From Ramazzottius varieornatus (lineage: Eukaryota; Tardigrada; Eutardigrada; Parachela; Ramazzottiidae): a stretch of DNA of 64,000 bases. The DNA lies in NCBI GenBank assembly GCA_001949185.1, contig BDGG01000005.1:2767972-2831971 (forward strand), written 5' to 3'. Shown in pieces: positions 48,083 through 59,271 of the stretch. A program made the position numbers and the translations under genes. The notes beneath the pieces were generated by a model. The model saw nothing but the letters and a program-made list of their open reading frames with translations, made no database searches and had not been told where the DNA came from. How positions within the stretch are numbered: position 1 is the first letter of the stretch; each line of letters opens with the position of its first letter.

Positions 48083-48715
48083 TAGTGCTGGAAAAGATAC
48101 GGTATATCGATTTCGTATCGAAATATATAGAATCTTTGCGATAAAATATGCGGCAGATATCGTATCGAAAATATCGATATGAAGCTCGTATCGAATAACG
48201 CAATAAAATATTCGGCGATATTGTATCGCGCCATATTGATATATTATCGATATATCGGTATTTTACTGAATGGCAAACTCGCCAGTAATATCTCGTTTAC
48301 GGAAGACCATGGTTGATTTCAAAGACTTGATTTTGGCATGGTGTACCGAGCACACTCCGCCCATTCGGTTCTGGTACTAATTCTGTCCAGGTTTCCATGT
48401 GTTTGAAGTTTAGTCTTGGTGTCTCCATGTGTCTTGGTGTAGTATGCATCCGACGCTTTCGGTCTTACTGATACTTTATGTGTAATTCGACTTCTCGAGT
48501 TTTTGGGCTTGAACCAGTGGAATTCCGAAAAACTAAAATTCCAGAAATATCGATATATCGCTGCGATATGATAGGATATATCGAAGATACGGTATCGGAT
48601 AAACATCGTATCGAAATATCGATATCGAATGAATATCGAAGACCGCAATAAAATATCCGCAGATATTGTAGCGAAACATATCGTATCGATTTTTATCGTA
48701 TTTTTGCCAGCGCTA
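48083..48715. mobile_element. Non-autonomous hAT-type element A with ATATCG subterminal repeats
   Basis: Ends are imperfect inverted repeats: TAGTGCTGGAAAAGATACG at the left against TAGCGCTGGCAAAAATACG read inward from the right. The flanks TTTGTCGG (48075-48082) and CTTGTCGG (48716-48723) match in 7 of 8 bases, an 8-bp target duplication typical of hAT. Both inner ends are packed with TATCG/ATATCG motifs. No transposase remains in its 633 bp. It sits just upstream of the mut-7-like gene. Confidence 0.85.
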
Positions 48716-48843
48716 CTTGTCGGAGAAAATTATTCCAGAAGAAACGTATAAACGTGAACACTGAAACCAGCGGCGGACGGATGATTCAGACAGTGATTCA
48801 CCGAAATCACAGAACAGCTTCCCCAACACCAGGTACAGCCCAA

Positions 48844-49338
48844 TAGAGCCATGCAGCAGCACGCAACATCCGTTCTGCAACTGCTCTGCATCCAGTTCTT
48901 CCAAACTGCAACTGCACTGCACTGCATTTATTGTGACCGAGGGAAACTGCAACTGCACTGCATCCATGAACGTCTAGCTGCATTTTACTGCATTAATACT
49001 GCATAAATTATTATGGATAATTATTTATTCTTCGAGATGGTTCCACCGAATAATTATCAGATCACTCAGAGTTTCAGGCAGCATACTAGTTCGCTTACTG
49101 CTGACAGCATCACCGGTATGGCTAAAAAGTCGTTCAGAAGGGGTACTAGAAGCAGGCACAGCAAGGATGCGCTTAGCGTCTAAGGACAAAAAGGAATCAG
49201 AGCCCTGCAGCAGTAGCGAAAACCCGTGCTGCATCTGCACTGCATCCGCATTTTTTCATCCTTTCGGCGACTGCAACTGCACTGCAATGCAGTAAAATGC
49301 AGTGCAGTGCAGAACGTACGGCATGTTGCACGGCTCTA
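48844..49338. mobile_element. Deleted hAT element B with a transposase C-terminal remnant
   Basis: 495 bp with inverted ends beginning TAGAGCC at both sides and a perfect 8-bp duplication CAGCCCAA (48836-48843 and 49339-49346). Subterminal CTGCACTGCA repeats occur at both ends. The middle keeps the hAT dimerisation region (see 49025-49240). Confidence 0.9.
49025..49240 (-). pseudogene. hAT transposase dimerisation-domain fragment
   Basis: 71-codon frame containing VPASSTPSERLFSHTGDAV, the classic hAT C-terminal (hATC) motif, followed by MLPETLSDLIIIRWN. Everything upstream of the domain is missing, so it cannot be active. It lies inside element B. Confidence 0.88.
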
Positions 49339-49346
49339 CAGCCCAA

Positions 49347-50534
49347 GTCAAAAACTGCAGTCAATCAAGCAAGCTTTTCCCAATCTCGAAAAATCGGTTC
49401 CGATGCCGTTCGGGAACTGGGTCTCTTGACTAGTGGAGACAGAATTTCTGCACCCGTGACCAAGTTACCCGTTCCAGCGGTCCGTGGCAGGTCGCACGAG
49501 ACAACTGCGCAATTTTCGATATTAGGCTGTCCTAATTATCCGTCCACCGCTGATTGTAAACGAAGTTTCAGGGCGAGCTTTGGTGAAACCGAAATTCGCG
49601 GGGCGGCAACCCTGTCGGGTTTTAGGGCCCGGAAGCAGTGGACTGTGATTAGTGCTGTTGGTATATATGAATATTATATTAAATTAGAACTCATTACACG
49701 CTTTTGGCATCCACTATCTCATATTAACATTCATCAGATGCCTCGAACGAGGCTGGACATTTGATAGTATTAAATTAGATGGAAACCAGAGCCGAATATA
49801 TTGTATTAAAATCAACACGCAGGGCACACCATGTTAAAATTATCAATATCCGATTTCGGCTTCGGTTGATTAAAATAAGATTTGGTTTGCGCCAAGCGAA
49901 ACCGTGCGACTGTGCACAGCGCGCTGTTGGGTTGGACCATAACACGTCACACTCCTGCGCATCACCGTATTTTGATCAGCGTTCAGGACGATAAATTGAT
50001 TGTCAACCTCGTTTGATTGGATACCGCAGGTTCGTGAGTCCGGCGATCCACCTGCATACTCGCAACGCTCATTGCTGAGGGCGATGCTGTCTGCTTTTTC
50101 AGGCTCTGTTTTGCGCTTTCGAACGCTCTCTGTGTCGGATTTCTCGAATTTCTAGCTATATGTTGCTGGATCTGAAGACGATCTGGTGAAAGTATGTAAA
50201 GAGGAAGGTTCCCTGGCTTCGGTGACGCCAAAGCGATCTTGGGACTGAGGAGGAAAGTCACCTCGCTCTGTTCGCACACGGATCAGAAATATTATGATAT
50301 ATTATAATAAGCACCCGACGAAACAAGTTGATATGTTAACACCACATGAGACGCTCTGAGGTCCGAATGCAGTGCTATAGCCTTATCTCCCACTTTTGTG
50401 ACCTAATTCCGCTTCTTCTCAATCGCATTCCATTCACAAGCTTATCTCCACTAATGTTGTACTTTGCCCTTCACTGGGCAAAGTTCAGCAGAGGGGTTCA
50501 AACCCAAACTTACGAACAAAACCAGCTCCGCAAC
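49347..50534. other. Transposon-nest spacer, no gene seen
   Basis: Mixed AT- and GC-rich sequence between hAT elements B and C. Frames of 60-155 codons occur but none resembles a protein I know. Confidence 0.45.
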
Positions 50535-51512
50535 TAATGATGAGCATTACAAGCTGACGGCTCGTGTAATGTAAAATGTAATGTAAAACAGTGTAATTAC
50601 AAAAAGTGTAATTACATTTTACACTTGTTTACATTTTACAACCCCGAAAGAACGGAACCTGTAAACCAAGTGTAAACTATCAAATGACCCCTCCAAGTTA
50701 GCTAAATCAAAGCCGCTACAGATGTGGAAAGAAACGTAATCTCTCGTATACAGTAAACCTATTAACACTATCTTCAATCTTCACTGGTTCAAACAACTAC
50801 TTGACAACAAATAAATCTGCTAAGGTGAAAAACTTTCCGGTCAGAGACACGTCATCTTCGAGCTCCTCACTGCTTGGCATGTCATTGTCGTCTTGACCGA
50901 ACAAATCATCAAGGATTGCCATTTGACTTTCCAGCTCCATTAGATCGGTTTCACCGCCACCTGGAAAAGTAATATTCTAAAGTACCGATGTCAAAATAGT
51001 AATGTCGAAGTAAATTGAATAGAATCCCTATGTCGACCACATAGAAGTCCAGTTACGTTTTGTGTCTTGCTGTTCATCGGTCTCCTCGTCGCTCTCCTCG
51101 CTTTCAGACATCGTGTATGCAAACAGAGGTTCGTAGTCAAGCTCAAAGTACGCTAGTGTCAGATTAGATTGAACGGAGTAAGAATGATAAGGCCGAAAGC
51201 AGCTGCGTATATTTCGTACTGCGGCAGTGTAAACCAGACTGTGTCATCATGTCCACTGATGTAAAGCTTCTCTCAGATCGACAATCACTCAATCAATGGT
51301 TTCCCTCAACCCGTGTTCAATTAACACGGCTTTTAATCAGTTAATGGCGATTTGAACGGATATTTCGGTTTTATACTCGCGTGTAATTCCAAGTGTAATT
51401 ACACTTTTACAGTTGTATTTTACACTACAACTTTCCGAAGATTGTAATGTAATGTAAAAGTGTAAATGTAATGTAAAATGTAATGTAATGTAAAGTGTAA
51501 TGCTCATCATTA
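50535..51512. mobile_element. Non-autonomous hAT-type element C carrying a small gene
   Basis: 978 bp. Perfect 16-bp terminal inverted repeats TAATGATGAGCATTAC and a perfect 8-bp target duplication TCCGCAAC (50527-50534 and 51513-51520). Subterminal GTGTAATGTAA repeats at both ends. No transposase is present, but a two-exon acidic reading frame occupies the middle. Confidence 0.93.
50797..51111 (-). CDS. Small acidic protein gene inside hAT element C
   Basis: Two minus-strand exons, 51111-51057 and 50960-50797, with a 96-base intron (donor GTAACT, acceptor CTTTTCCAG), join in phase to 72 residues ending at TAG. The peptide is strongly acidic (MSESEESDEETDEQQ, MAILDDLFGQDDND, SSEELEDD) and ends FFTLADLFVVK. 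Each exon is below the usual ORF size cut-off. No family recognised; acidic Ser/Glu/Asp tracts resemble tails of nuclear proteins and of the transposase relative at 52581-53099. It may be a captured host gene fragment or an element-encoded accessory protein. Confidence 0.6.
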
Positions 51513-51798
51513 TCCGCAACGACAGCTCGTGCCCAAAAATCCCATGTTAGACCACCTGAAGTGGTTTGACATGGGATAACATGGGGTAAGTCTAATGCAA
51601 GGTTTATTAGTAAGCTCTGCAAGCATTACGTAATAGCCTCACACTGTATCGGCGGCAAGAATATGTAGCGTAATCTTTGTGCTGTGTTGCAGTGTTGGAC
51701 GTATGAAAACTAAACCGAAAATATCTTGTGTAATGGATCGAGCTGAACGCTTCAGCATGACAAGTTCGGTTTTGCAGAGCAAAGCAGATACTGCAGAG

Positions 51799-52445
51799 GT
51801 ACGAGGATCAGAGCCTTAATTTTTCAACCGGAATACTTTGCTAACTTAAACGCTGCAGGCGGCGCGGCCATGTGTCTGATTCTGCTGAACATTTATTACC
51901 GCCATATGGCGACCGACCAAGAGTTAGCAAAGTTTTCGCCGTCCCGACTTTCGATAGAAATGACGGCAGGTATCAACGTGCACCTACCACACAAGCAATT
52001 TATTTCTACTGTTGATGTCAAATGCGATGCCACATGCGATGACAATATGTTTTCGCTCGAAAGTTGGCAAAGTTTTCGCCGTTCTGACTTTGAATAGAAA
52101 CCAACCGTACAGTCTTGAGCACGCTGTGTAACGCCTGCGCGATTTCTGCTCGTTGGGTCATATATGTGGCTATCTAGATCAGCTGATTCTGAGCTGCATT
52201 ACGCCTTCTGCAGAAAGCGTGCTCCTTAATATCGCCAGCCATCTTCAAACGTTCTTGCTTCCTGAATTATATCCGCCTCAATCTGTCACCTATTTCCGTT
52301 TCAAGATACTTCAGACTGAAGCAAAGCGTTGGGACAGATTTGAAAATTAATTTGACAATTTTTAGTTGGAAGACTATCGAGAAAAATGTCAGACAAGTAC
52401 TCGCCAGTTCGGCAAGCTAGAAAAGTTAGGCTCTGATCCTCGTAC
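51799..52445. repeat. Possible transposon with inverted ends
   Basis: 51799-51816 and 52428-52445 are perfect 18-bp reverse complements (GTACGAGGATCAGAGCCT), and similarity continues inward through a T-rich stretch. No matching target duplication was found. Inside is a direct repeat of about 38 bp (51924-51961 and 52063-52100, starting GTTRGCAAAGTTTTCGCCG). Confidence 0.5.
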
Positions 52446-52580
52446 TCATTACGATAAAAGTTATGGTATTAGTGCTAAACGAACGCAAATTTCTCTGTCC
52501 AAGAGGCTTGAGTTACGCAATCAAATCCGCGTCCGTTTGTTATTGGCAAGCACTTTAGGAAGTCCAATGGCATAATTTAC

Positions 52581-53099
52581 ATGCAGAGAATCGCATTTAT
52601 AGAGCTAAAAAGGTACACGTCATTTTTCGCATTATTCCCATTATTAATAATCGCTGTTTCGGGACTAAAGACTAATCTTTTTCCGGTGAAAGAAACGCGT
52701 TTCCCTGAGACTGCAAGCGAATACCGGGGAAATCTTATTAGCAACTTGTACACAGAGCGCTCCATCGACGTCTACTCGCTCATGGAGATCTTTGCCGTTA
52801 CCCCCGTCACTTCCGCAACAGGCGAACGTTTCTTCTCAAAGTTGAGGAGTGAGAAGAATTACTTTCGTTCACGTACGGGCAACGATCGCCTCAACGGACT
52901 CACCCTTACCAATTTCCATAAAGAGTACCGAATCGACCACAAACAAGTCGCACAAAGGTATCTCGAGCGACCACTCGGGGACTTGCCGCTGACTACGGAG
53001 CCAATACGCGAAGTTAACCTCGCGAACATGGAGGATGCGGATGAGATCGATCAACAAGGCCTGGATCCAGAATTTCATGCGTTGGATGCGGACGAGTAA
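52581..53099 (+). pseudogene. hAT-family (zinc-finger MYM type 1-like) transposase C-terminal remnant
   Basis: A 172-codon frame. Its core IFAVTPVTSATGERFFSKLR and FRSRTGNDRLNGLTL is the hATC dimerisation signature of the DUF4371/ZMYM1-like transposase group (consensus around P-V-T-x-A-x-x-ER-x-FS-x-L-x-x-K-x-x-RS). The tail is acidic (MEDADEIDQQG). The zinc finger and catalytic RNase-H-like parts are not found upstream, so it is a remnant of a different hAT lineage from element B. Confidence 0.8.
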
Positions 53100-54396
53100 T
53101 ATCAAGATGTGCAATGCTTTCACTGATAAGCACGCTTTCATTATGGAAACAGCTCTTAAAAAATATCTACAGAATGGTATCGTTTCGGATTTCCATATTA
53201 TGTCCGATGATCACATAAGATTATTCCCCGTCCCTCTAATATCCAGACACATCAAATTCACAAGTCGATTAAAACATGATTTCCAGAACAAGAAGTTGTT
53301 ATTCGAATTCTCGTTATGGTATTGCGGGCAAACCAGGACTGAATAGAAACATCGTGAAACTCCGAGGAAACCTGCCAGAATCTTCCGAACTTGCATCTCG
53401 CTTGCGCTTACAGTTTTCGGCTAGTTCACTTTCAAATGTTGTTACAGCTACGTGCAAGAAAAAGACTGGTTTAGGTGTTGCCATTCGCGAACAAAGCTGA
53501 CCTTGCGTTCAGTGTGGCTTTGTTCACATCAAGCGGCTTTACTCTCTCGTTCAGTAACGACTACCTACATTCTCGAGGTTACGTTATGAGTGGGCGAGCG
53601 AGCACCGTGAACGTATAGTAAGACGAATTTCACGCTTCACCAGTCGACAAAATTTAGCCGGTCATTAAAGTGTAGTTAACCGTCAGATCGGCTCGATTCT
53701 TTTTTCCACACCTCAGGAACCATGTAATATCGACCTGCATCAAGACACCCGGAAAAATTTATGTTTTCTTCCCATTGGTCGGAAAAATGATGATGTATTT
53801 CCAGCTTACCTCTTCTGCACAAGAATTCAATCCTGCGAACTTATGCACACAGGCACATTGCGAGAAGAGCGGCGAGACAGGAATAGTGTGGTGAAACTGG
53901 AAAATTCAGTACAAAGACACCAAGCTGTGGTAGCCGCTTCCCAAAGCATGAAGGAGCTGGGAATGCGCCAGCTGATGGATTCGACACAATGACTTCGCAC
54001 TGACAAATACATTCCATTCACCCTCTCGCTACGCAGTACAATGTATTCGTTACCTCCTTCTTCCTGGACTTTGGACCTTGTCAAAGCCTACCGCCATTCT
54101 TCTCATTTTAGTCACAAATACCGCTCCCTGTGGCCAGCACGATACGAGCACGTTGTCTGCTCGCGCGCTGTGAGGCTGGCTGACATTGGTCTCCGCAGAT
54201 GGTGGGCTTTCCATCCCGCCGACGCGGTACACTACTACACTATAGAAGCCTATACCGTACGTACGTCTCCATCGCAAGGGTCTTCAAACACAAGCTGTAC
54301 AGCAAATCCCCCACCGCAGTAACGGTTACAGCCCGGAGAACCCAGTGGAGTGGTCTAGTAATTACGAGACCTTAGTCCGGGCTTAAGACGGTATCA
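53100..54396. other. Non-coding stretch, no gene seen
   Basis: Flank of the transposase remnant. Only short frames without recognisable protein. Confidence 0.45.
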
Positions 54397-54591
54397 TTAC
54401 GCTGCGAGCATTGGGTAATAATACCGCGGAGCGGCAGGTGGCGCTGCTGCGCTCCGCTTCCCGGCTTCCGGTCCGTAAAAGCCCCGTCGCCCAGCATACT
54501 CAGCACGAACCTGTACTGGTCTTAACGTTAGACGAAATTTTTCGCTGGGCTTAATAATCCGCTTGTCGCTAGCCCGGGGTCTTCGGTTCAA
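54397..54591 (-). CDS. Doubtful open frame, Arg/Ala/Tyr-rich
   Basis: 65-codon frame ending RYYYPMLAA and stop. An acceptor-like CGGGCTAG lies within it, so it could be a last exon of an unseen gene. Local GC is higher than in the neighbourhood. No family recognised. Confidence 0.2.
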   Translation of the reverse strand: MNRRPRASDKRIIKPSEKFRLTLRPVQVRAEYAGRRGFYGPEAGKRSAAAPPAAPRYYYPMLAA

Positions 54592-54699
54592 AAACCTTAA
54601 AATTACTAACTTTTCGGATCAAAATATAACTTGCGGTCAACAAAGCAGCTGATTTTTGTTTTGATCTTTACCTTTGTATTTCGCAGTTTGCAGGTAACC

Positions 54700-56348
54700 A
54701 TGAATGGACATTGTCCGAAGCGTATTCGTTTCTCTGCCGAAAGCCCCATCAACAATACTGAAGATGAAGGGGTACAGGACATCGACATGAAAATGTCGTG
54801 GCCATCTATCAAGTACGAATCGGACTTCGAGGAATGCGAAAGAAGTGACTCTGGACTTCCGGTCGATAATTCCTGGAATAACGCCAAAGACGCGAAAGTT
54901 CCTCCTGTCGAACTCAAGGAACCTTCCAAGCTCGAACAAAAAGAATTAGAGGAGTGTGGGCGCGAAGAGATACAAAGCATCCCGAAAGACTTTGAATTCC
55001 GTCTTCAGGACATTTTGAATATTCTCCTGCAGGTTTGTCCAAATCAGCTTCCGCCGCAAAACATTATTTCGTGCGATGAGTGGTCGATGGCACAGCGGTC
55101 CTTGTTTCCGTCTTAGGAATTCATAACGTGTCAAGAGATCTGCATCTGCAAAATAAGCCAAAAGAGAGCGCGAGGACCGATCAAAGAGTATCTTTGTCTT
55201 TTGAAAACGCCTTCTCATAAATTTGCGAAAGATCACATTTCTTTTGGGCATTTTAGGATACTCGGACACAGATGGCATGGAGTAAGTACCGGCTCTCTTG
55301 TTTGAGCACCGATAGGAGTAGAGACTCGTATAGATTTTGTTGCAAGTTTCTTTTTGCAGGGAAAGCTTTTCCTCCTCTGTAAGCATCATTCCTTACGAGC
55401 TTACCCGGAATACCTGCAACCCTGCCAAGTAAACTGCGAGCTACGAAAGCAATACGCTAGATACCTGAAAGCTCATCAGAAATTACCTCCTGGGAAGGAA
55501 AAGTGGTGGGTTGATAAAAGCGTTGTCCGTTCATAAAAACGGGAGTTCTAAGACAGACTTGATAAGATTGTTTTCCCAAGTGGCGCACACTTCAGCCGAA
55601 AACACGCAAGGCGTGCGCCACCTGAAAAAGCATTCTTTTCGACGGTTTCCCATATGGCACATGTTTTCGGCCATCAGCATTGGAAGCATGTGCCACTTGA
55701 AAGAATGGTCTTGTCGAGTTGTTTGCTGAACCTTCAAAGGTTCTATGTTGATCACGTTTGATTTCAGGACCAAAGATAGTGAAAGTGTGATCAGGAATTT
55801 CCTTTGTCCTTCCCTGGATGCGGAACAGACCCGGATACAAGAAGAAATTTCCATGTATTTGACCACTGTGGATTGGGTGACGCAGAGTCAGCACGGGAAA
55901 ATCAGACTGACCAAAAACGACGTCGACGTTCATGAAGTCGGGCTGTGTCCCGGTCCCGTGCTCGTCACCAAAGAACAAGAGTTCTACGAGGTAGAACGAA
56001 TCATCGGCGCGAAGCTGCACGATGGAGAAACTCTGTTTTTCGTCAAATGGCGAGGCTGTAAGTCGTCTTTACCCTTTAGCAAGACCGTTTTCCCACATGA
56101 CTGTTCTTTTGTAGATCCTGATACCGACAGCACTTGGGAACCTCGATCTTCGCTGCAGATGTCTTGGGACGTCACAGACCAGTTTCAGCACAAATATGGG
56201 TTTGTTTCGCCGTTTCGATATTTGTAATTCTTTGGGCTAGGTATTCTGTCTTTGCAGGAAGCCAAATGCGACGCGACCTTCCGTGTTCTCAACCGAAGGA
56301 CTTAGGATTGAAAAGCTTCAACAGCGTGCTACCAGACGCAAATTGTGA
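54700..56348 (+). CDS. Chromodomain protein
   Basis: Probably nuclear, binding methylated histone tails. Exons 54700-55032, 55360-55505, 55768-56057, 56115-56199, 56258-56348 join in phase to 314 residues. An acidic N-terminal region is followed by a Cys/His-containing segment (LFLLCKHHSLRAYPE). The chromodomain is FYEVERIIGAKLHDGETLFF, VKWRGC, then DTDSTWEPRSSL in the next exon, with the aromatic cage positions Y, W and W present. The C-terminus is short and basic. There is no SET or chromoshadow domain, so it is neither SUV39 nor a complete HP1. An untranslated exon probably precedes it (acceptor at 54686). Two hairpin repeats lie in the third intron-side region at 55565-55710. Confidence 0.82.
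55565..55710. repeat. Hairpin repeat, two adjacent copies (chromodomain gene intron)
   Basis: Copy one 55565-55632 (TTTTCCCAAGTGGCGCAC to GTGCGCCACCTGAAAA). Copy two 55643-55710 is a variant subfamily with arms TGGCACATG and CATGTGCCACTTG. Confidence 0.85.
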
Positions 56349-56980
56349 TATTGTTTGCGTACTGTTAATGATATTGTTTTTCTTTTATGTAGTTTGTCTT
56401 GCCAAACTTCTTGTTATCTTTGAACTCCATGCTGTTTCTTGTTTGATCTTACCTTGTCGTCATGATTTTGATAATGTTTTCCTCTGTTGTTGCTCAATTG
56501 TTTCATCTTTCGATCGTCGCGTGCTAACTTAATTAACTTCTGTTGGCATTTGTACATTTCTGTGTCTCTTCAAGGGTAAATGAAATTAGTGGGACGTGCT
56601 AGAAATGCCGGAAGATTTTGCGGTAGGCCGGTAGTATTGGGAATTTTCAATCTCGATGAGCGACCGTAAGCGTAACATACGGAAAAAGCAAACATTTGGA
56701 GATTGAAACGCGGTTATCGAGACTCGTCCGTGTTCGCGGACTGGAGCTACCATGGTACAGCGAAATTTTGGTGTCGCCTCTGGCGCCCGCGGGACAGTAT
56801 AAAATCGCACCTAGGAGGTTGGGCACGGCCTTGATGAGTTATTTTCGACCTTTCCTCCGAATTTGAAACTGCAGCACAATTATTTTTCCTTCCGAATTTC
56901 CTATCTTTGCAGGTTCCGGTTTGTGAAGCTCCGTCACAGGCAAGACTGAACCGAAACCGTATGATGGACATCGGATACTG
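56349..56980. other. Intergenic gap
   Basis: 3' flank of the chromodomain gene and leader of the next gene; nothing else recognised. Confidence 0.5.
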
Positions 56981-57382
56981 ATGTTGGAAGAAGAAGCTGG
57001 CAGCTGTGACCCGACAATGGGACTGGGTGTTGTCGCCAGAACTTTCGCCTATCTGTATCTGTGCTACTTTGGTGCCGCTGTGGCTCATCACTTTTATGGA
57101 TTCGATGACAGGGATATTAGTTACCGTACGAGTGTGCCAAAGAGGTTAAATGACGGAACACTCAAGCCAGAAGATTTGGATGAACGCGGCCGACCGCCAC
57201 CAGAGCCGGGCGCGGACGTGAAAGTGGTGAAGAATTTCTTCAGAACTCTGTTTTCTCGCCCGGAGGGCCCCATCATGCCTTGGATCAGAGGCGAACGAGC
57301 TTGGGCCGATTTCCCGGATAATTATGAGGAACCGCAGGAAAATTACTTGAGAGCGCATCCTGACTTTGTCCCAAAGAAATGA
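56981..57382 (+). CDS. Small single-pass membrane protein of unknown function
   Basis: 133 residues, or 121 if the internal ATG (MGLGVVARTF) is used, which would put the membrane helix TFAYLYLCYFGAAVAHHFYG at the N-terminus. The rest is hydrophilic with a Pro-rich stretch (GRPPPEPGADVKVV) and a conserved-looking FFRTLFSRPEGPIMPWIRGE. The style (short N-terminal helix, charged body) resembles accessory subunits of mitochondrial complexes, but I cannot name one. AATAAA follows at about 57561. Confidence 0.65.
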   Translation: MLEEEAGSCDPTMGLGVVARTFAYLYLCYFGAAVAHHFYGFDDRDISYRTSVPKRLNDGTLKPEDLDERGRPPPEPGADVKVVKNFFRTLFSRPEGPIMPWIRGERAWADFPDNYEEPQENYLRAHPDFVPKK

Positions 57383-57860
57383 AAATAGTTGCTGTTTCAT
57401 TGTTGTGTTCCACTGCTTCTGGCGATCATATCCCTGGCAGATGCTTTGCCGTGGTTGTTTTCCTTGCTAGAGTTTAAATTTTATCTGTTGCAAAGTTATG
57501 AACGGACATCGCGAGGGCGTTGTCACGAACGAGGGACAGCTGTTTTAGTAAAACTATTCGAATAAAAGTTTTGTGGGTTGATTACACTTGACGTTGACTG
57601 ACTACGCAGCAGGCAGCCCCTAAGCAAGGATTTTCTCCCTGGGTTTCCATCCTTGTTTGACCTTTTCCGTCTCATGCCCCTGGGTTCGACGAAGGGCGTC
57701 GGAGGCCCGCCCAGTGCCCTCCTGCTCGTGGTCGAAAAGAATTCTGATGCTGTTTTTCTGCAACTTCTTTCGTGCTGATGCTCACCGTCATTCTCGATCT
57801 CCGTCTCCTTTCCATTTCTTTCTGTTATTGTCAGATCTTTGCTGGATCCTTATCTTCACA
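57383..57860. other. Intergenic gap and myosin light chain leader
   Basis: Contains AATAAA near 57561 for the upstream gene and the pyrimidine-rich 5' leader of the myosin light chain gene. Confidence 0.55.
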
Positions 57861-58804
57861 ATGGCTAGTCGGAAGATCAAGGGAGCGGCCGGAGGAAAGA
57901 AGAGGGCTCAACGCGCGACCAGCAATGTCTTCGCCATGTTTGATCAAGCGCAGATCCAAGAATTCAAAGAAGCTTTCAACATGATTGATCAGAATCGGGA
58001 TGGCTTTGTCGACAAGGAGGACCTTCATGATATGCTGGCTTCGATGGGTAAGTGAAAATTCGCGGGGGATTCTTGAATTTCTGGTGGAACCTCGTGCAGT
58101 GCTTTGTTGCATGTTTCTTATGGCTGTTACGACTTGCGAGAAGTGTTTGCATGTAGCTGATGCACTCGGTTGCGCATGCGGAGCTGAGTAACGTTGTTTT
58201 GGGTCGCGCATATCGTTGCGGAAGTGCATCGCGCACCTGCATACAAATTTTCGTATAGGCGCCGTTCCACAGCGATGATGCATGGGAAATGAGTTACAGT
58301 AAATGACTCATTCAGTTCATGGCTGCTATCTGAAACGAGCGTTTTTTTATTTACCTTCCACTCTGACTGCCATTGTTCATTCTTTGTGTTTTTACAGGTA
58401 AGAATCCCACGGAAGAATACTTGGACAAGATGATTGGGCAAGCGCCAGGTCCCATCAACTTCACCATGTTTCTGACGTTGTTTGGCGAGCGTCTACAAGG
58501 AACTGACCCAGAAGATGTCATCAAGAACGCTTTTGGCTGTTTTGACGAAGACGGCACAGGTATGAATAACTCGATATCTGACCCGATTACACATCACACA
58601 TTGGCTATTTTAACCGTAGGTCGGATCAATGAGGAAAGATTAAGAGAACTGCTGATGACGATGGGTGATCGCTTCACCGAAGAGCAGGTTGACGAAATGT
58701 TCAGAGAGGCACCCATAAGAGATGGCCTCTTTGACTATCAAGAGTTCACCAGGATCATCAAGCATGGGGCCAAACAAGCGGAAGAAGACCCCAATCGGAT
58801 TTAG
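57861..58804 (+). CDS. Non-muscle/smooth-muscle-type myosin regulatory light chain
   Basis: Regulates myosin II in contractility and cytokinesis (sqh/MYL9/MYL12 group). Exons 57861-58047, 58398-58559, 58620-58804 give 177 residues. The N-terminus [15 protein letters not shown] carries the Thr-Ser pair phosphorylated by MLCK and Rho kinase. EF-hand 1 ([17 protein letters not shown]) is intact, as it should be for this family; the later EF-hands are degenerate ([23 protein letters not shown]). The start is the ATG directly before SRKIKG, preceded by a pyrimidine-rich leader. This is the non-muscle type rather than the striated-muscle one because of the short tail and the RATSNVF site. Confidence 0.95.
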
Positions 58805-59271
58805 GGAAGAATATCAAAAAGAAATCTCCCGCACTGAAGCTCATAGCAGCTTTTTACCCTTCCCATTCGACATGGAAACTGGTAAATCCCTATCGAACAT
58901 TCGATTCTCCCACTTCGTAAAAGAAGCCCTTAACCGTTTGCGAGGGCGCGCCTTCCTTTAGTTTACATACCGTGTTTTTTATCCGTTTATTACTTTATGT
59001 GACTTTTTGTGTAATGTGCAATAGAGTTGCTTCGCTTCGAAGCTGATGATTGCCATTCCCAAGTCCGAACAGGCAATAAGCTTCCACATAATTCCGAGTG
59101 ATTAACTTTGGCCTTCTACACGTTTTTGTACCACCGCGGAAACAAATTACATACGATATAAAGTTAATTCTGTAAATTAGTGGATATCATAATCGGGAAA
59201 AATGTCGTTTCACAAACACCAAATTACAGTTTAAATTCCACTGCACAAAAATAAGTGGAATATCCGAACAG
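58805..59271. other. Convergent intergenic gap
   Basis: 3' UTR of the myosin light chain gene; no other feature. Confidence 0.5.

Noticed and set aside
48083-48715. ATATCG-rich stretch as a satellite or centromeric repeat
   Set aside because: The motifs are confined to the two ends of an element with inverted termini and a target duplication.
50460-50500. tRNA-like B box (GGTTCAAACCC)
   Set aside because: No A box at the right distance and no cloverleaf could be drawn.
54606-54980. Long minus-strand frames opposite the chromodomain gene
   Set aside because: Antisense shadows of a well-supported spliced gene.
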